From Shewanella sp. VB17 (GTDB lineage Bacteria; Pseudomonadota; Gammaproteobacteria; Enterobacterales; Shewanellaceae): DNA of 64,000 nucleotides. This document shows positions 17,444 to 26,301 of the stretch, piece after piece; position 1 is the stretch's first letter; the number at the start of each line of letters is the position of its first letter. The notes below the pieces were generated by a model, which had not been told where the DNA came from, did no database searches, and worked only from the letters and a program-made list of their open reading frames with translations. The position numbers and the translations under genes were made by a program. The stretch lies in assembly GCF_013248905.1 (NCBI RefSeq), contig NZ_JABRVS010000001.1:744001-808000 (forward strand), given 5' to 3'.

Positions 17444-19486
17444 CTAAGCCGCATGCTCTTTCATATTGGTAATACCTGCTAAATTGACTAACCCTGTAAT
17501 ATCAATAATAAGCGCAACTGTACCATCACCTAAGATAGTTGCTCCTGACACTCCATGTACTTTACTGTAGTTGTCTTCTAGGCTTTTTATGACAACTTGT
17601 TGTTGTGAAAGGAGTTCATCGACAAGTAAACCTACTTTTTCATTATTAGCGTCAACGACCATGATAAGGCCATCTTTAATTTCTTTCGCATCAGCCTCGT
17701 GGCCGAATTCTTGAAATACTTTTATGACAGGAAGGTACTCGTCCCTGAGTCTTATCAGCTCATGATCCACGCTGATACGATTAATACGCTGCTCTTCAAC
17801 TTGTAAGGATTCATGTATCGATACTAAAGGAACAATATAGGTATGTTTACCGACTCGGACTAATTGTCCATCAAGTATTGCTAAGGTTAGTGGTAAACGA
17901 ATGGTGAAGCGGCTGCCTTTATCTTTGATTGATGTTAGCTCAATTGAACCGTTCAGTTCATTAATGTTTCGACGGACAACATCCATGCCTACTCCACGAC
18001 CTGATAGATCTGACACCGTTTCAACCGTTGAAAAGCCAGCTTTAAAGATGAGCTGATGAATGGCATCTTCACTCAGTTCTTCCTCTTCTGAAATCAGTCC
18101 TTTATCTATTGCTTTTTTACGGATTAGATGGGTATCTAATCCTGCGCCATCATCGATTATTTCAATAATAATATTGCCACCTTGGTGGAAAGCATTAAGA
18201 GTGATGTTACCGATTTCAGGTTTGCCTTTACTGAGCCTTACTTCAGAGGATTCAAGACCGTGATCTAACGAGTTTCTAACGAGATGGACCAAAGGATCGA
18301 CAATTTTTTCCATGACGGTTTTGTCTAGTTCAGTTTCTTCACCTTTAAGGGTCAATTCGACTTTTTTACCTAATTGTTGGCCTATATCCCGTACAAGTCT
18401 TGGAAAACGATTGAAGGCGAAGCTAATTGGGAGCATACGGATCTGCATGACGCTTTCCTGCAGATCTCGAGTGTGGGATGCAAGTTGTTCTAGCCCTTGC
18501 TTCATGGCGAGTAAGGACTCACCCTCTATTCTGTCTTGTTGGCCGATTTGACCGAGCATTGCTTGGGTGATAACGAGTTCCCCCACCATATTGATTAGTA
18601 CATCAATTTTTTCAATACCGACCCGTATAGAGCCGCCTTCAGGCGCTTTATTCTGGGTGACAGCTTTGGTTTTATCTCCGCTATTTTGTTGATTTAAGCT
18701 TGCTTTTTGAACCGCAATGTCTGGACTGTCAGCGACTGAACTTGGCTCTTTTAGGGTTAAGTTAGTTTCACGGTGATAACTGATCGTGCATTCATCTTCT
18801 ACCCACTCAAATACTTCTTTTATTCGATCTAAAGACTGTTCAGTGACAAAAGTTAGTTGCCAATTTAAGTAGCAAGCTTCCGGATCCATTACCGTTAGTT
18901 CAGGCAAGGTCGATTCGACTAAAGTTACGCTGAGTTCACCCAGTTGCCTTAATTCATTAAACATTAAGTTAGGGTCGTTACCACACCGTAAGATGTCGAT
19001 CCCAGGTTGGAAGTCTATGGTCCAGGTTGCCATTAGGTCTGAATTTTCGTTAGCAACTTCTTCTGCGGTGCTATCTTCTTGGGTTTCAGTGCTCGATCCA
19101 ACAGCGAGTGCGGCTGTAAATCGAATTTCTAAGTGTGCTAATAGAGGATCTTCAAAATCCACTTTTCGCATTAATGCATCTATCATGTTACGTAATAAAT
19201 CAACCGATAACAGCAGCATATCTTGGTGATCAGTAGTCATCTGTCGACGGCCATCTCTGATCTCATCAAGCAGGGTTTCTAATAAATGTGTATAATCTGC
19301 GACTTGTGAGAATCCGAAAGTAGCACTTCCGCCTTTAATAGAATGCGCGGCTCTAAAAATGGTATTGATAGCTTCATCGTCTGGCTCATTAACATCGAGC
19401 TTTAACAGCTCTGACTCCATGCTTTCAAGACCTTCTAGACTCTCTTCAAAAAATACCTGACTAAATTGACTGAGATCGATTTCCAT
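17444..19486 (-). CDS. cheA: Chemotaxis histidine kinase CheA
   Basis: A 680-residue CheA. The P1/HPt domain has the phospho-acceptor H48 in FRAAHSIKGG. Residues about 150-260 form a linker plus a small domain that may act as a P2 domain binding CheY/CheB. P3 dimerisation lies near 285-340. The P4 kinase domain has the N box HLVRNSLDHG and glycine boxes DDGAGL and GRGVGMDVVRR. The C-terminal P5 is CheW-like. It autophosphorylates in response to the receptor and donates phosphate to CheY and CheB. It lies 33 bases after cheY. Confidence 0.96.
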   Translation of the reverse strand: MEIDLSQFSQVFFEESLEGLESMESELLKLDVNEPDDEAINTIFRAAHSIKGGSATFGFSQVADYTHLLETLLDEIRDGRRQMTTDHQDMLLLSVDLLRNMIDALMRKVDFEDPLLAHLEIRFTAALAVGSSTETQEDSTAEEVANENSDLMATWTIDFQPGIDILRCGNDPNLMFNELRQLGELSVTLVESTLPELTVMDPEACYLNWQLTFVTEQSLDRIKEVFEWVEDECTISYHRETNLTLKEPSSVADSPDIAVQKASLNQQNSGDKTKAVTQNKAPEGGSIRVGIEKIDVLINMVGELVITQAMLGQIGQQDRIEGESLLAMKQGLEQLASHTRDLQESVMQIRMLPISFAFNRFPRLVRDIGQQLGKKVELTLKGEETELDKTVMEKIVDPLVHLVRNSLDHGLESSEVRLSKGKPEIGNITLNAFHQGGNIIIEIIDDGAGLDTHLIRKKAIDKGLISEEEELSEDAIHQLIFKAGFSTVETVSDLSGRGVGMDVVRRNINELNGSIELTSIKDKGSRFTIRLPLTLAILDGQLVRVGKHTYIVPLVSIHESLQVEEQRINRISVDHELIRLRDEYLPVIKVFQEFGHEADAKEIKDGLIMVVDANNEKVGLLVDELLSQQQVVIKSLEDNYSKVHGVSGATILGDGTVALIIDITGLVNLAGITNMKEHAA

Positions 19487-19519
19487 ATTTTATTGCCGCC
19501 ATAGATCTGTTAATTGCAC

Positions 19520-19882
19520 TCAACCTAATACCTTCCGTACTGTTGCAAGTAATTGCTCGGGGTTGAATGGTTTGACTATCCAGCCAGTAGCACCAGCTGA
19601 ACGACCTTCCTGTTTTTTATCACCCCCTGATTCTGTAGTTAACATCAATAATGGAGTGAATTTGTAAGTGGGAAGTGTGCGCAAGTTACGAATTAACGTT
19701 AAGCCATCCATAACGGGCATATTTACATCGGAGATGACAAGATCAAATGTGCTTACTTTTGCCGCTTTTAGTGCTTCGCTACCATCGCAAGCCTCAGTGA
19801 CATCAAATCCGGCCGTTTTTAATGTAAATCCGACCATTTGACGCATTGAAGCCGAGTCATCGACCGCCAGTATTTTTTTCAT
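19520..19882 (-). CDS. cheY: Single-domain response regulator CheY
   Basis: A 120-residue stand-alone receiver. The acidic pocket is D8/D9, the phospho-acceptor D52 (SDVNMPVMDG), the switch Thr near T82/T83 and the conserved K104 (VKPF). The first ATG overlaps the stop of the STAS gene in ATGA, indicating translational coupling. Being the CheY of a non-flagellar che cluster, its target may be the flagellar motor or another output; this cannot be told from sequence. Confidence 0.94.
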   Translation of the reverse strand: MKKILAVDDSASMRQMVGFTLKTAGFDVTEACDGSEALKAAKVSTFDLVISDVNMPVMDGLTLIRNLRTLPTYKFTPLLMLTTESGGDKKQEGRSAGATGWIVKPFNPEQLLATVRKVLG

Positions 19883-20178
19883 TTAGGATCCTCCTCAAGT
19901 GCATCCACTTGTATATGTGGGAGCGTGATCCCGAGTTCTCCCAGATTGGTTACAAGGTCTGTTTGACAATGTAACCAGTCGACTTTTAAGGAGCGGGAAT
20001 CACATGTTTTGGAAAATAGGTAAAGCAACTGCGCACCAGCGGTATCTACTCTGGATAATTGGCTTGCATCGATATGAACGACTTCAACTTGGGTAAGTAG
20101 CTCAGAAAGCTGAGCAAATACGAGTTGAATATTCCTAATTGTTATTTCAGAATCCAATTTAATAGTTTGATCCGACAT
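19879..20178 (-). CDS. STAS-domain protein (anti-anti-sigma-like), first gene of the che operon
   Basis: A 99-residue STAS domain, the fold of SpoIIAA-type anti-anti-sigma factors. The conserved loop is VDTAG, with D45 and T46 at the position usually phosphorylated in this family. It heads the operon STAS-cheY-cheA-cheW-receptor-cheR-cheB and overlaps cheY by 4 bases. STAS genes at the head of chemosensory operons are known in several proteobacteria, but their biochemical role there is poorly defined. No RsbW-like kinase or phosphatase is nearby. GGAAAATT precedes the ATG. Confidence 0.85.
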   Translation of the reverse strand: MSDQTIKLDSEITIRNIQLVFAQLSELLTQVEVVHIDASQLSRVDTAGAQLLYLFSKTCDSRSLKVDWLHCQTDLVTNLGELGITLPHIQVDALEEDPK

Positions 20179-20393
20179 TTAATTTTCCTTTGGATTACTT
20201 TTCTCATCCATGCAAGATCAAAAGATAGTCGGCAAATAGAAGTATTTCCTCTTTTGAGATTAATTTTTTCGAACGCATTGAGTTAAGCGGCATGGATGAA
20301 CGACATTATCTTTCTAATAATCGATTCTCACTGACTTGATAAGTCATGGGCTGTTTATCTTTCGAGCTTGAATGTTGTTCTATACTAATTGAT

Positions 20394-21032
20394 TTAATAT
20401 AAGTGGGTTATTTGCCGTATATCAGAGATTAAATCCGAGGTTAAAATTTGTGGTAAGGTGCCTGGTGTTGTTGATTTTGGTTTGATGATGGCAACCTTGT
20501 AACCCTCTGGGGAGATAAGTGCCATAGAAGCACTATGATCTAAGTGATAATCATCACCTTCCCCCACCATGACGTAAACAAAACCTAAATCGCGGGTGAG
20601 GGGAAATAGTTGTGCATGTTCACCTGTGATTGCTGTAAATTTTGGATTAAAAAAATCCATATAAGCAAGGAGTATATCTTGCGAGTCTCTTTGTGGATCA
20701 ACAGATAGAAAAATAACTTGTAGATCAATATCTTTTAATAATGTTGGGTATATAGCTGTCAGCTTTCCCATGGTAGTAGGGCATACATCTGGGCATGAGG
20801 TATACCCGATAAAAAACAGGCTCCACTTATTGGCCAGTTGAGTGTTTGAAAAAGTGTTCCCGTGTTGGTCTTTTAACGTGAATTGGGGCAACTTTTTGGG
20901 CGTAGGAAAGAGAAAGCTGGTGGCCAGTTCAGGCTCCACTGTATTGGCCCAAAATCGAATAGCAGTCATAGCTCCAAGTCCGCATAAGATGAGTCCAAAT
21001 GTGATAAAAAATGCTGACAGCCGTTTACTCAT
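20394..21032 (-). CDS. SCO1/SenC/PrrC family copper chaperone for cytochrome oxidase
   Basis: A 212-residue membrane-anchored thioredoxin-fold protein. The N-terminal anchor (about 7-27) is followed by a periplasmic domain with the copper ligands C80 and C84 in GYTSCPDVCPTTMG and H166 in LDHSAS. Sco proteins deliver or reduce copper for the CuA centre of subunit II. It is the last gene of the oxidase operon, 39 bases downstream of cyoE, which supports a role in assembling this aa3 enzyme. Confidence 0.94.
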   Translation of the reverse strand: MSKRLSAFFITFGLILCGLGAMTAIRFWANTVEPELATSFLFPTPKKLPQFTLKDQHGNTFSNTQLANKWSLFFIGYTSCPDVCPTTMGKLTAIYPTLLKDIDLQVIFLSVDPQRDSQDILLAYMDFFNPKFTAITGEHAQLFPLTRDLGFVYVMVGEGDDYHLDHSASMALISPEGYKVAIIKPKSTTPGTLPQILTSDLISDIRQITHLY

Positions 21033-21071
21033 AACATTGTCCTACTATTTTTCAGTGAGGTGATGTTGCTA

Positions 21072-21989
21072 TTACACCCAGAGGTAATGATCAACTAGAA
21101 GTACGATAAATAATAACATTAAGTGGTAGATGGAGAAGCGGAATACCTGCATTGCAAGGCCGGGTTTATCATCAAACTTTAGTTCCCAGGATTTGTAAAG
21201 AAACCCGCAACTAAGCAGAGTTGAGCCGAGTAAATACGTCGGTCCTGACATGCCGAAAATGACAGGTAAAAGGCATGCGATAGCGAGGAGTATGGTGTAT
21301 AGCAAAATGCATGTTTTAGTAAACTCGGTACCATGAGTGACTGGAAGCATAGGAATATCTACTTTGGCATATTCAGCTTTTCTATGTATGGCTAAAGCCC
21401 AGAAGTGGGGGGGGGTCCAAGCGAAAATGATGATCACAAGTAATAGGGCGTTACCGTGAAACTCACCCGTTACCGCTGTCCAGCCTAGCAGTGGAGGCAT
21501 AGCGCCGGCTAATCCTCCTACGACGATATTCTGTGGGGTTGCTCTTTTTAAGTAGGCGGTATAAACAACGGCATAGCCGAGTAAGCTAGCGAAGGTTAAC
21601 CAGGCCGTTAATTCATTAACTAACGTGTAAAGTAGGCCAAAACCTATTACACCTAAAGAGACTGAAAAGACGAGTGCTTTTACAATTGATATCCGACCTT
21701 TAGGTAGGGGACGATTGTTAGTACGTGTCATTAACCCATCAATTCGGCGATCGATGAGATGATTAAAGGCTGCAGCTGCCCCTGCCATCATCCCGATGCC
21801 GATTAATCCTATCATTAAAGGCTGTAAAGGAACTGAGCCAGGGAGTGCAAGGCACATACCCACTAAAACGGTAAGTAACATAAGTACCACGACTTTAGGT
21901 TTTGTCATCTCGTAATAGGCACGCCATTGGAATGCTTGATTCGGAGTATCAATACCGACGGGTGATGAAATAGAAAATGGTTTTTCCAT
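21072..21989 (-). CDS. cyoE: Protoheme IX farnesyltransferase (heme O synthase)
   Basis: A 305-residue UbiA-superfamily prenyltransferase with about nine membrane helices. It attaches a farnesyl group to heme B to make heme O, the precursor of heme A. The Asp-rich prenyl diphosphate motif is NHLIDRRIDGLMTRTNNRPL (about 76-95). A second conserved loop is YTAYLKRATPQNIVVGG. Alternative name ctaB. It is directly downstream of ctaA, so the heme O to heme A steps are encoded together. Confidence 0.96.
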   Translation of the reverse strand: MEKPFSISSPVGIDTPNQAFQWRAYYEMTKPKVVVLMLLTVLVGMCLALPGSVPLQPLMIGLIGIGMMAGAAAAFNHLIDRRIDGLMTRTNNRPLPKGRISIVKALVFSVSLGVIGFGLLYTLVNELTAWLTFASLLGYAVVYTAYLKRATPQNIVVGGLAGAMPPLLGWTAVTGEFHGNALLLVIIIFAWTPPHFWALAIHRKAEYAKVDIPMLPVTHGTEFTKTCILLYTILLAIACLLPVIFGMSGPTYLLGSTLLSCGFLYKSWELKFDDKPGLAMQVFRFSIYHLMLLFIVLLVDHYLWV

Positions 21990-22091
21990 GGTTAATCCTC
22001 GCTTGCTCTGATGCCGTGTTGTTTGAGTTATATTGCGTAATTAACGGTTTATGACGTGTTTTTAGTCAGGGGTAAATACTTATTCATAAGG

Positions 22092-23078
22092 TTAATTACT
22101 TTTCTTCCATAGTACATAATTGATAAAAACTACATTTAGCAAGAGTAAAGCGGCTCCAGCATTATGAGAGACAGCGATCCCTAAAGGTAAATGAAGTACC
22201 ACATTGCTGATCCCTAACGCGACTTGTAAGCATACGAGTGCAACTAAAAGTACAGCTGAACGTTTTAAGAGTGGTGATTGAGATTGCTGATACAGTTTGA
22301 AGGCTAATAAAAACAACATAACTGCAGTCACGATTGCCCAAAATCGATGAGTAACGTGTATTGTCATTCTTGATGCATAATCTAACACTCCAAATTCATA
22401 GCTGTCGTGGTCGCCTTGGAAAGGATTAAACGCTTGAATTAAATTAATATTTTTATACCAATCACCTTCACAAATAGGTAATGATGTGCAAGCCAGTGCA
22501 GCGTAATTAGAAGACGTCCAGCCACCAATAATAATTTGTAAAATTAATATCCCCAAGCAAGCCAAGGCGAAAGGAGCAAGTGCCCGAGTGAGTGTCTCTG
22601 CACTTGAGAGGAATAATGGTTTTGTTCTGAGGTAAAGAAGTAGCAGGAGTGAAATTAAAGTAAATCCGCCAATAAGATGTGACATGACGACGATGGGCAT
22701 TAATTTCATGGTGACTGTCCACATGCCTAGCGCGGCTTGAAACACAATTAATACCGCAATAATGGCTGGCAGCTTTTTTGGAGCCTCATTCTTTTTAAGG
22801 CAAAGAATAAAAATCAATAAAACCAGCAAACCAAGGGCGCCAGCGATATATCTATGTATCATTTCCAGCCACGCTTTTTTGGGCTCGACTTCATGGCCAG
22901 GAAATAAATTTTGAACTTGGGTTAACTCATGAGCCTGGTTCGGCACTTTTAACATACCATAGCACCCAGGCCAGTCAGGGCAGCCAAGCCCTGCATCTGA
23001 AAGTCGAGTATAAGCACCCATTAATATGACACATAAGGTAAAAATGATAGTAATTTTGAGTAGAGAGGGGATTTGCAT
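22092..23078 (-). CDS. ctaA: Heme A synthase (CtaA/COX15)
   Basis: A 328-residue integral membrane protein with eight predicted helices in two related four-helix halves. It oxidises the C8 methyl of heme O to a formyl group, giving heme A. Recognisable features are GAYTRLSDAGLGCPDWPGCYG (about 21-41), IHRYIAG (heme-binding His), a second half with ACTSLPICEGDW, and HVTHRFWA. The start overlaps the stop of the preceding CxxxC protein by one base. Confidence 0.95.
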   Translation of the reverse strand: MQIPSLLKITIIFTLCVILMGAYTRLSDAGLGCPDWPGCYGMLKVPNQAHELTQVQNLFPGHEVEPKKAWLEMIHRYIAGALGLLVLLIFILCLKKNEAPKKLPAIIAVLIVFQAALGMWTVTMKLMPIVVMSHLIGGFTLISLLLLLYLRTKPLFLSSAETLTRALAPFALACLGILILQIIIGGWTSSNYAALACTSLPICEGDWYKNINLIQAFNPFQGDHDSYEFGVLDYASRMTIHVTHRFWAIVTAVMLFLLAFKLYQQSQSPLLKRSAVLLVALVCLQVALGISNVVLHLPLGIAVSHNAGAALLLLNVVFINYVLWKKSN

Positions 23079-23623
23079 CAGCCAACCCTCGACAGTTTTA
23101 GCAGTTTTCTGAGATCGGCAATTAAGGCTTTTCCTTGTAAAACTTGATTATCACGGCCAGCTATTGATGGGTAGCGTATAATCAGGCTACCCAGCGGATC
23201 GACAATGACCATTTGTTGCTGATTAAGTATGTTGCTCATCGAACTATTTGCTTGAACTGTATCGAATGAGACGCCAGATAACGCGGAGGTATCGCTGTTT
23301 GCGTTAAGTAAAATGAGGGTGTGAACCCTGTCTTGTTCTCTGCCTAATGCAATATGACTTTGTTGTAGAATGTATAGGCGATCTTGGCATAGTTGATCGC
23401 AATGTTCAGGTAATAGATAAAGCAGTTGCCACTCTTTTGGTTTTGGATTTTCCATGGCTAGGGAGGCATAGCTGATACCGATGGAGAGCAATTCGCCCTT
23501 ATTGGTAGCACCACCTTGGTACAAGTTCATGCTCAGCACTATTTTGGCTGCAACAACAGGTAAAATAAAGATTAATAACAACATGATAAGTGGTTTTGTG
23601 CCGCTCTTTTTGGGGGAGTTCAT
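23078..23623 (-). CDS. Membrane-anchored thioredoxin-like protein with CxxxC, in the cox operon
   Basis: A 181-residue protein from ATG 23623, chosen because GAGGAG lies just upstream. One N-terminal membrane anchor (about 10-32) precedes a periplasmic domain. That domain contains YLLPEHCDQLCQDRL, with C75 and C79 spaced CxxxC as in Sco proteins, and later VIVDPLGSLIIRYP, which resembles the end of a thioredoxin/Sco fold. The Sco copper His is not evident. Its place between ctaA and SURF1 suggests a copper or redox chaperone for oxidase assembly; this is inference. It overlaps ctaA by one base. Confidence 0.85.
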   Translation of the reverse strand: MNSPKKSGTKPLIMLLLIFILPVVAAKIVLSMNLYQGGATNKGELLSIGISYASLAMENPKPKEWQLLYLLPEHCDQLCQDRLYILQQSHIALGREQDRVHTLILLNANSDTSALSGVSFDTVQANSSMSNILNQQQMVIVDPLGSLIIRYPSIAGRDNQVLQGKALIADLRKLLKLSRVG

Positions 23624-23801
23624 ACTCTCTCCTCTAGTTAGATACCTCATATGGCATCTAAAAAAGCAATATCCATAGAGGCAATACTAATCTTGTTTCC
23701 CGAGACGGCTAGGAAACGACATTTTTATTAATTTCGATATAGAAAATGATCTATGACTTAACCTACTTTGTCTGGTTTCTATTGGCAATAGTCATTTAGG
23801 T

Positions 23802-24608
23802 TTATTGTTTTGTAATTGTTTCTAAATTGTTATTTTTAAGCCTGCCTTTGATGAAATAAATCATCAGTAGCGCATACACCAATGCCATAGAAAACCATTG
23901 AAAGGCGTAGCCAAGGTGTTTTTGAGCCGTAAAGGGAATCGGCTTCCAAGGATGAGGTAAATCAACTTCTAGAATCGATTCTGGTTGAAATACGGCAGGC
24001 GCAACAGAATGCTGCAATACATTCTCGATGTGAGTAATATTTAAATTCTGTATTCTTTTGGGCCACCCAGCTTCAGCCATGAGTGCTGAGCTCATAGGAT
24101 TGGTCTGCTTTTGATATAAACGTCCGCTTAACGTCTGAATCTTACTGATATGTTGAAATGTAGGTAGCTGGCGCCTATCAGCACCTGCAGGAATAAATCC
24201 CAACTCGACCAATAACCAAGGTGTATTAGGTGCGATCTGTAAAATTTGAAGAGCAAGGTAGCCAATTTGACCATTAAAAATTTGATTATCCAATAGAAAT
24301 ATTTTTTCACCTATAGGATGTACTGTGGCATTGAACCGATAGCCTGTCAGTGATTCTGTTGAGGGAAAAGAGAGAAGTTGAGCAAAAGAGAGTGGGGCAG
24401 ATGCTTGCCTGGCAATCAGTTGAGATTGGATGTTTTCTTTTAAGTCGGCACGAGATAATTGCCAGAAACCTAACTTGACCAAAAGAATAAATAGACTCAC
24501 AGTAGCGATAATGAGTAGCACTCTTGTGCCGCCCAAACAGAGTCGAGGATTGTGAGTGAATACATTATTAGCGTTTAAATTGACTTTAGTATTATTACTG
24601 CTTTTCAT
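23802..24608 (-). CDS. SURF1 family cytochrome oxidase assembly protein
   Basis: A SURF1 family protein, which helps insert heme A into subunit I. Two membrane helices bracket a periplasmic domain: about residues 30-50 (before GFWQLSRADLKE) and near the C-terminus (GYAFQWFSMALVYALLMIYF). Internal signatures are YLALQIL, LLVELGFIPAG and SGRLYQKQTNP. The start is uncertain: ATG 24608 gives 268 residues, ATG 24668 gives 288, and neither has a strong ribosome site. Both overlap the divergent DUF2909 gene on the other strand; a GTG nearer the first helix would avoid most of that overlap. Confidence 0.88.
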   Translation of the reverse strand: MKSSNNTKVNLNANNVFTHNPRLCLGGTRVLLIIATVSLFILLVKLGFWQLSRADLKENIQSQLIARQASAPLSFAQLLSFPSTESLTGYRFNATVHPIGEKIFLLDNQIFNGQIGYLALQILQIAPNTPWLLVELGFIPAGADRRQLPTFQHISKIQTLSGRLYQKQTNPMSSALMAEAGWPKRIQNLNITHIENVLQHSVAPAVFQPESILEVDLPHPWKPIPFTAQKHLGYAFQWFSMALVYALLMIYFIKGRLKNNNLETITKQ

Positions 24609-24774
24609 TTTATTTAATCTTGCTCGAGCCTTATTTGTGTTGGTTAAAGGAGAAAGTAAAGTGCCCATGAGCCAATATCTTGGCCGTAGGGTTATCTTTT
24701 CTGTATTAGTGGTGATTTTGTTGTTATTGGCCTTGGCGACAGGGGTGATAACGCCTAATGTCAGGCCGTATTAA
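24556..24774 (+). CDS. DUF2909 twin-transmembrane small protein
   Basis: A 72-residue membrane protein starting with GTG; GAGG lies 8 bases upstream. Two helices (about residues 5-25 and 45-66) flank a short loop with SQYLGRRV. I recognise this as the DUF2909 family, small twin-helix proteins typically found beside SURF1 and oxidase genes in gammaproteobacteria. Function is unknown; location suggests a part in cytochrome oxidase biogenesis. It is the only plus-strand gene inside the cox block and overlaps the 5' end of the SURF1 gene. Confidence 0.82.
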   Translation: MNTLLAFKLTLVLLLLFILFNLARALFVLVKGESKVPMSQYLGRRVIFSVLVVILLLLALATGVITPNVRPY

Positions 24775-24860
24775 CCTCATTACTAGCGCGATATGGTTTA
24801 ACAATGTGATAGATCTTGATAGGCAAATGTGTCAATTGCCTATCAAGACTCTATTTATTA

Positions 24861-25736
24861 CTACAGCACGTAGACAAAGATAAACAGGCATAACCACACG
24901 ACATCGACAAAGTGCCAGTACCAGCTACCAGCTTGAAAAGCGAAATGTTTGTCCGCTGTAAAGTGCCCTTTGAGTATTCGCAGTAAGAGTACAATCAGAA
25001 AGACGGTTCCCAAGGTGACATGCATACCGTGAAAACCTGTTAGTAAGAAGAAAGTGTTACCATAAACACCAGAATCTAAGGTGAGCCCCATCTCTTGATA
25101 GGCATAGATATATTCTTCAGCTTGAAGGCCCAAAAAACAACAGCCTAGCAAGATAGTTATTCCCAACCATACCGCGATAGCCGAGCGTTTATTTTTTTCA
25201 AGGTTGACATGAGCCATGTGCAAGGTAATAGAGGATGTGAGCAGAATGAGGGTGTTATAAAGGGGTAATCCTGTCCATCCCATGGCTTGAGTTTTTGTAC
25301 CATCAGGTGTGGTTATTAATGGCCATATCGCTTCGAAACTGGGCCAGAGCACCTCATGAGTCATAGCGTTATTAGAGGCGCCTCCGAGCCAAGGTACAGC
25401 AATCATTCTGGCATAAAGTAAAGCACCAAAAAAAGCGCCAAAGAACATGACTTCCGAGAAAATAAACCAACTCATTCCTTGTCTAAAAGACCGATCCATT
25501 TGCTGGGAGTAAAGTCCGCTCATCGATTCGGCGATGACGGTTCTGAACCAGCCAAAAACCATAAATATGATGACAGCTATCCCTGCCAATAATATATAAC
25601 CGCCACTTCCCCCTTCTGTGTTCAGTTGCTGTACATAGCTTCCTGCACCAAATGCGATCAGAAATAATCCGACAGCGCCAATAATTGGCCAGGCACTTTG
25701 TGATGGGACATAATAATGTTCGTGCTTAGTTGTCAT
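24861..25736 (-). CDS. coxC: Cytochrome c oxidase subunit III
   Basis: A 291-residue, seven-helix subunit III (alternative name ctaE). It starts YYVPSQSAWPIIGAVGLF, typical of this subunit. Later signatures are RQGMSWFIFSEVMFFGAFFGAL, GFHGMHVTLG and FQAGSWYWHFVDVVWLCLF. Subunit III stabilises the aa3 core and affects proton uptake. The start overlaps the stop of cox11 by 4 bases, so translation is coupled. Confidence 0.97.
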   Translation of the reverse strand: MTTKHEHYYVPSQSAWPIIGAVGLFLIAFGAGSYVQQLNTEGGSGGYILLAGIAVIIFMVFGWFRTVIAESMSGLYSQQMDRSFRQGMSWFIFSEVMFFGAFFGALLYARMIAVPWLGGASNNAMTHEVLWPSFEAIWPLITTPDGTKTQAMGWTGLPLYNTLILLTSSITLHMAHVNLEKNKRSAIAVWLGITILLGCCFLGLQAEEYIYAYQEMGLTLDSGVYGNTFFLLTGFHGMHVTLGTVFLIVLLLRILKGHFTADKHFAFQAGSWYWHFVDVVWLCLFIFVYVL

Positions 25737-26299
25737 TTTGCTGCTCCTTGCTCTATAGCATCGACATATCCACGATCTGTGATGTTGTAGAGTGTATAAG
25801 AGAGAGTCAATGTTGATATGGATTCTGGTAAATCCGGATCCACAAAAAATATCAGTGGTAACTCTGCGCTGGCTTCAGCCATTAATCTTTGTTGATTAAA
25901 GCAAAAGCATTCAGTTTTATTGAAATAGGCTGCCCCCATACCGGGCGATACTGATGGAATAGCCTGACCCACAGTTTCGCTAGATGAGAGGTTTACAGCC
26001 TTAAAATTGGTTCTGATGAGTTCACCTGGATGAACTTGCATACGTTTCATTTCAGGCTCAAATTTCCAAGGCATATCGCTTTGTATTTGTGCCATAAACT
26101 CCACGGTAATAGTGCGGCTCTTATCTATGATCATCGATTTATAAATGCTTGCAGTGCTATTGGTCTTGCCATTTATACCCAGTTGGTCACAGAGCACGTC
26201 ATAGAGCGGAACTAAGGCGAAGCCGAAACCGAACATACCAACAGAACCTGCTATTAGCATAGTGATCAGTTTTTTATTTGACTTAGCCTTATGATTCAT
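25733..26299 (-). CDS. ctaG: Cytochrome c oxidase assembly protein CtaG/Cox11
   Basis: A 188-residue Cox11 homologue. It has a single N-terminal helix (about 12-32) with FGFALVPLYDVLC. The periplasmic beta-domain ends with the copper-binding motif ECFCFNQQRL (about 131-140) and ELPLIFFVDPDLP. Cox11 delivers copper to the CuB site of subunit I. It lies only two bases after coxA and overlaps coxC, so structural and assembly genes are interleaved. Confidence 0.95.
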   Translation of the reverse strand: MNHKAKSNKKLITMLIAGSVGMFGFGFALVPLYDVLCDQLGINGKTNSTASIYKSMIIDKSRTITVEFMAQIQSDMPWKFEPEMKRMQVHPGELIRTNFKAVNLSSSETVGQAIPSVSPGMGAAYFNKTECFCFNQQRLMAEASAELPLIFFVDPDLPESISTLTLSYTLYNITDRGYVDAIEQGAAK

Positions 26300-26301
26300 G
26301 A

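Noticed and set aside
20221..20280. Possible sigma-28 promoter for the che operon
   Set aside because: The minus strand has GCCGACTA, close to the -10 GCCGATAA, but at the required spacing the -35 is AGAG, not TAAA.
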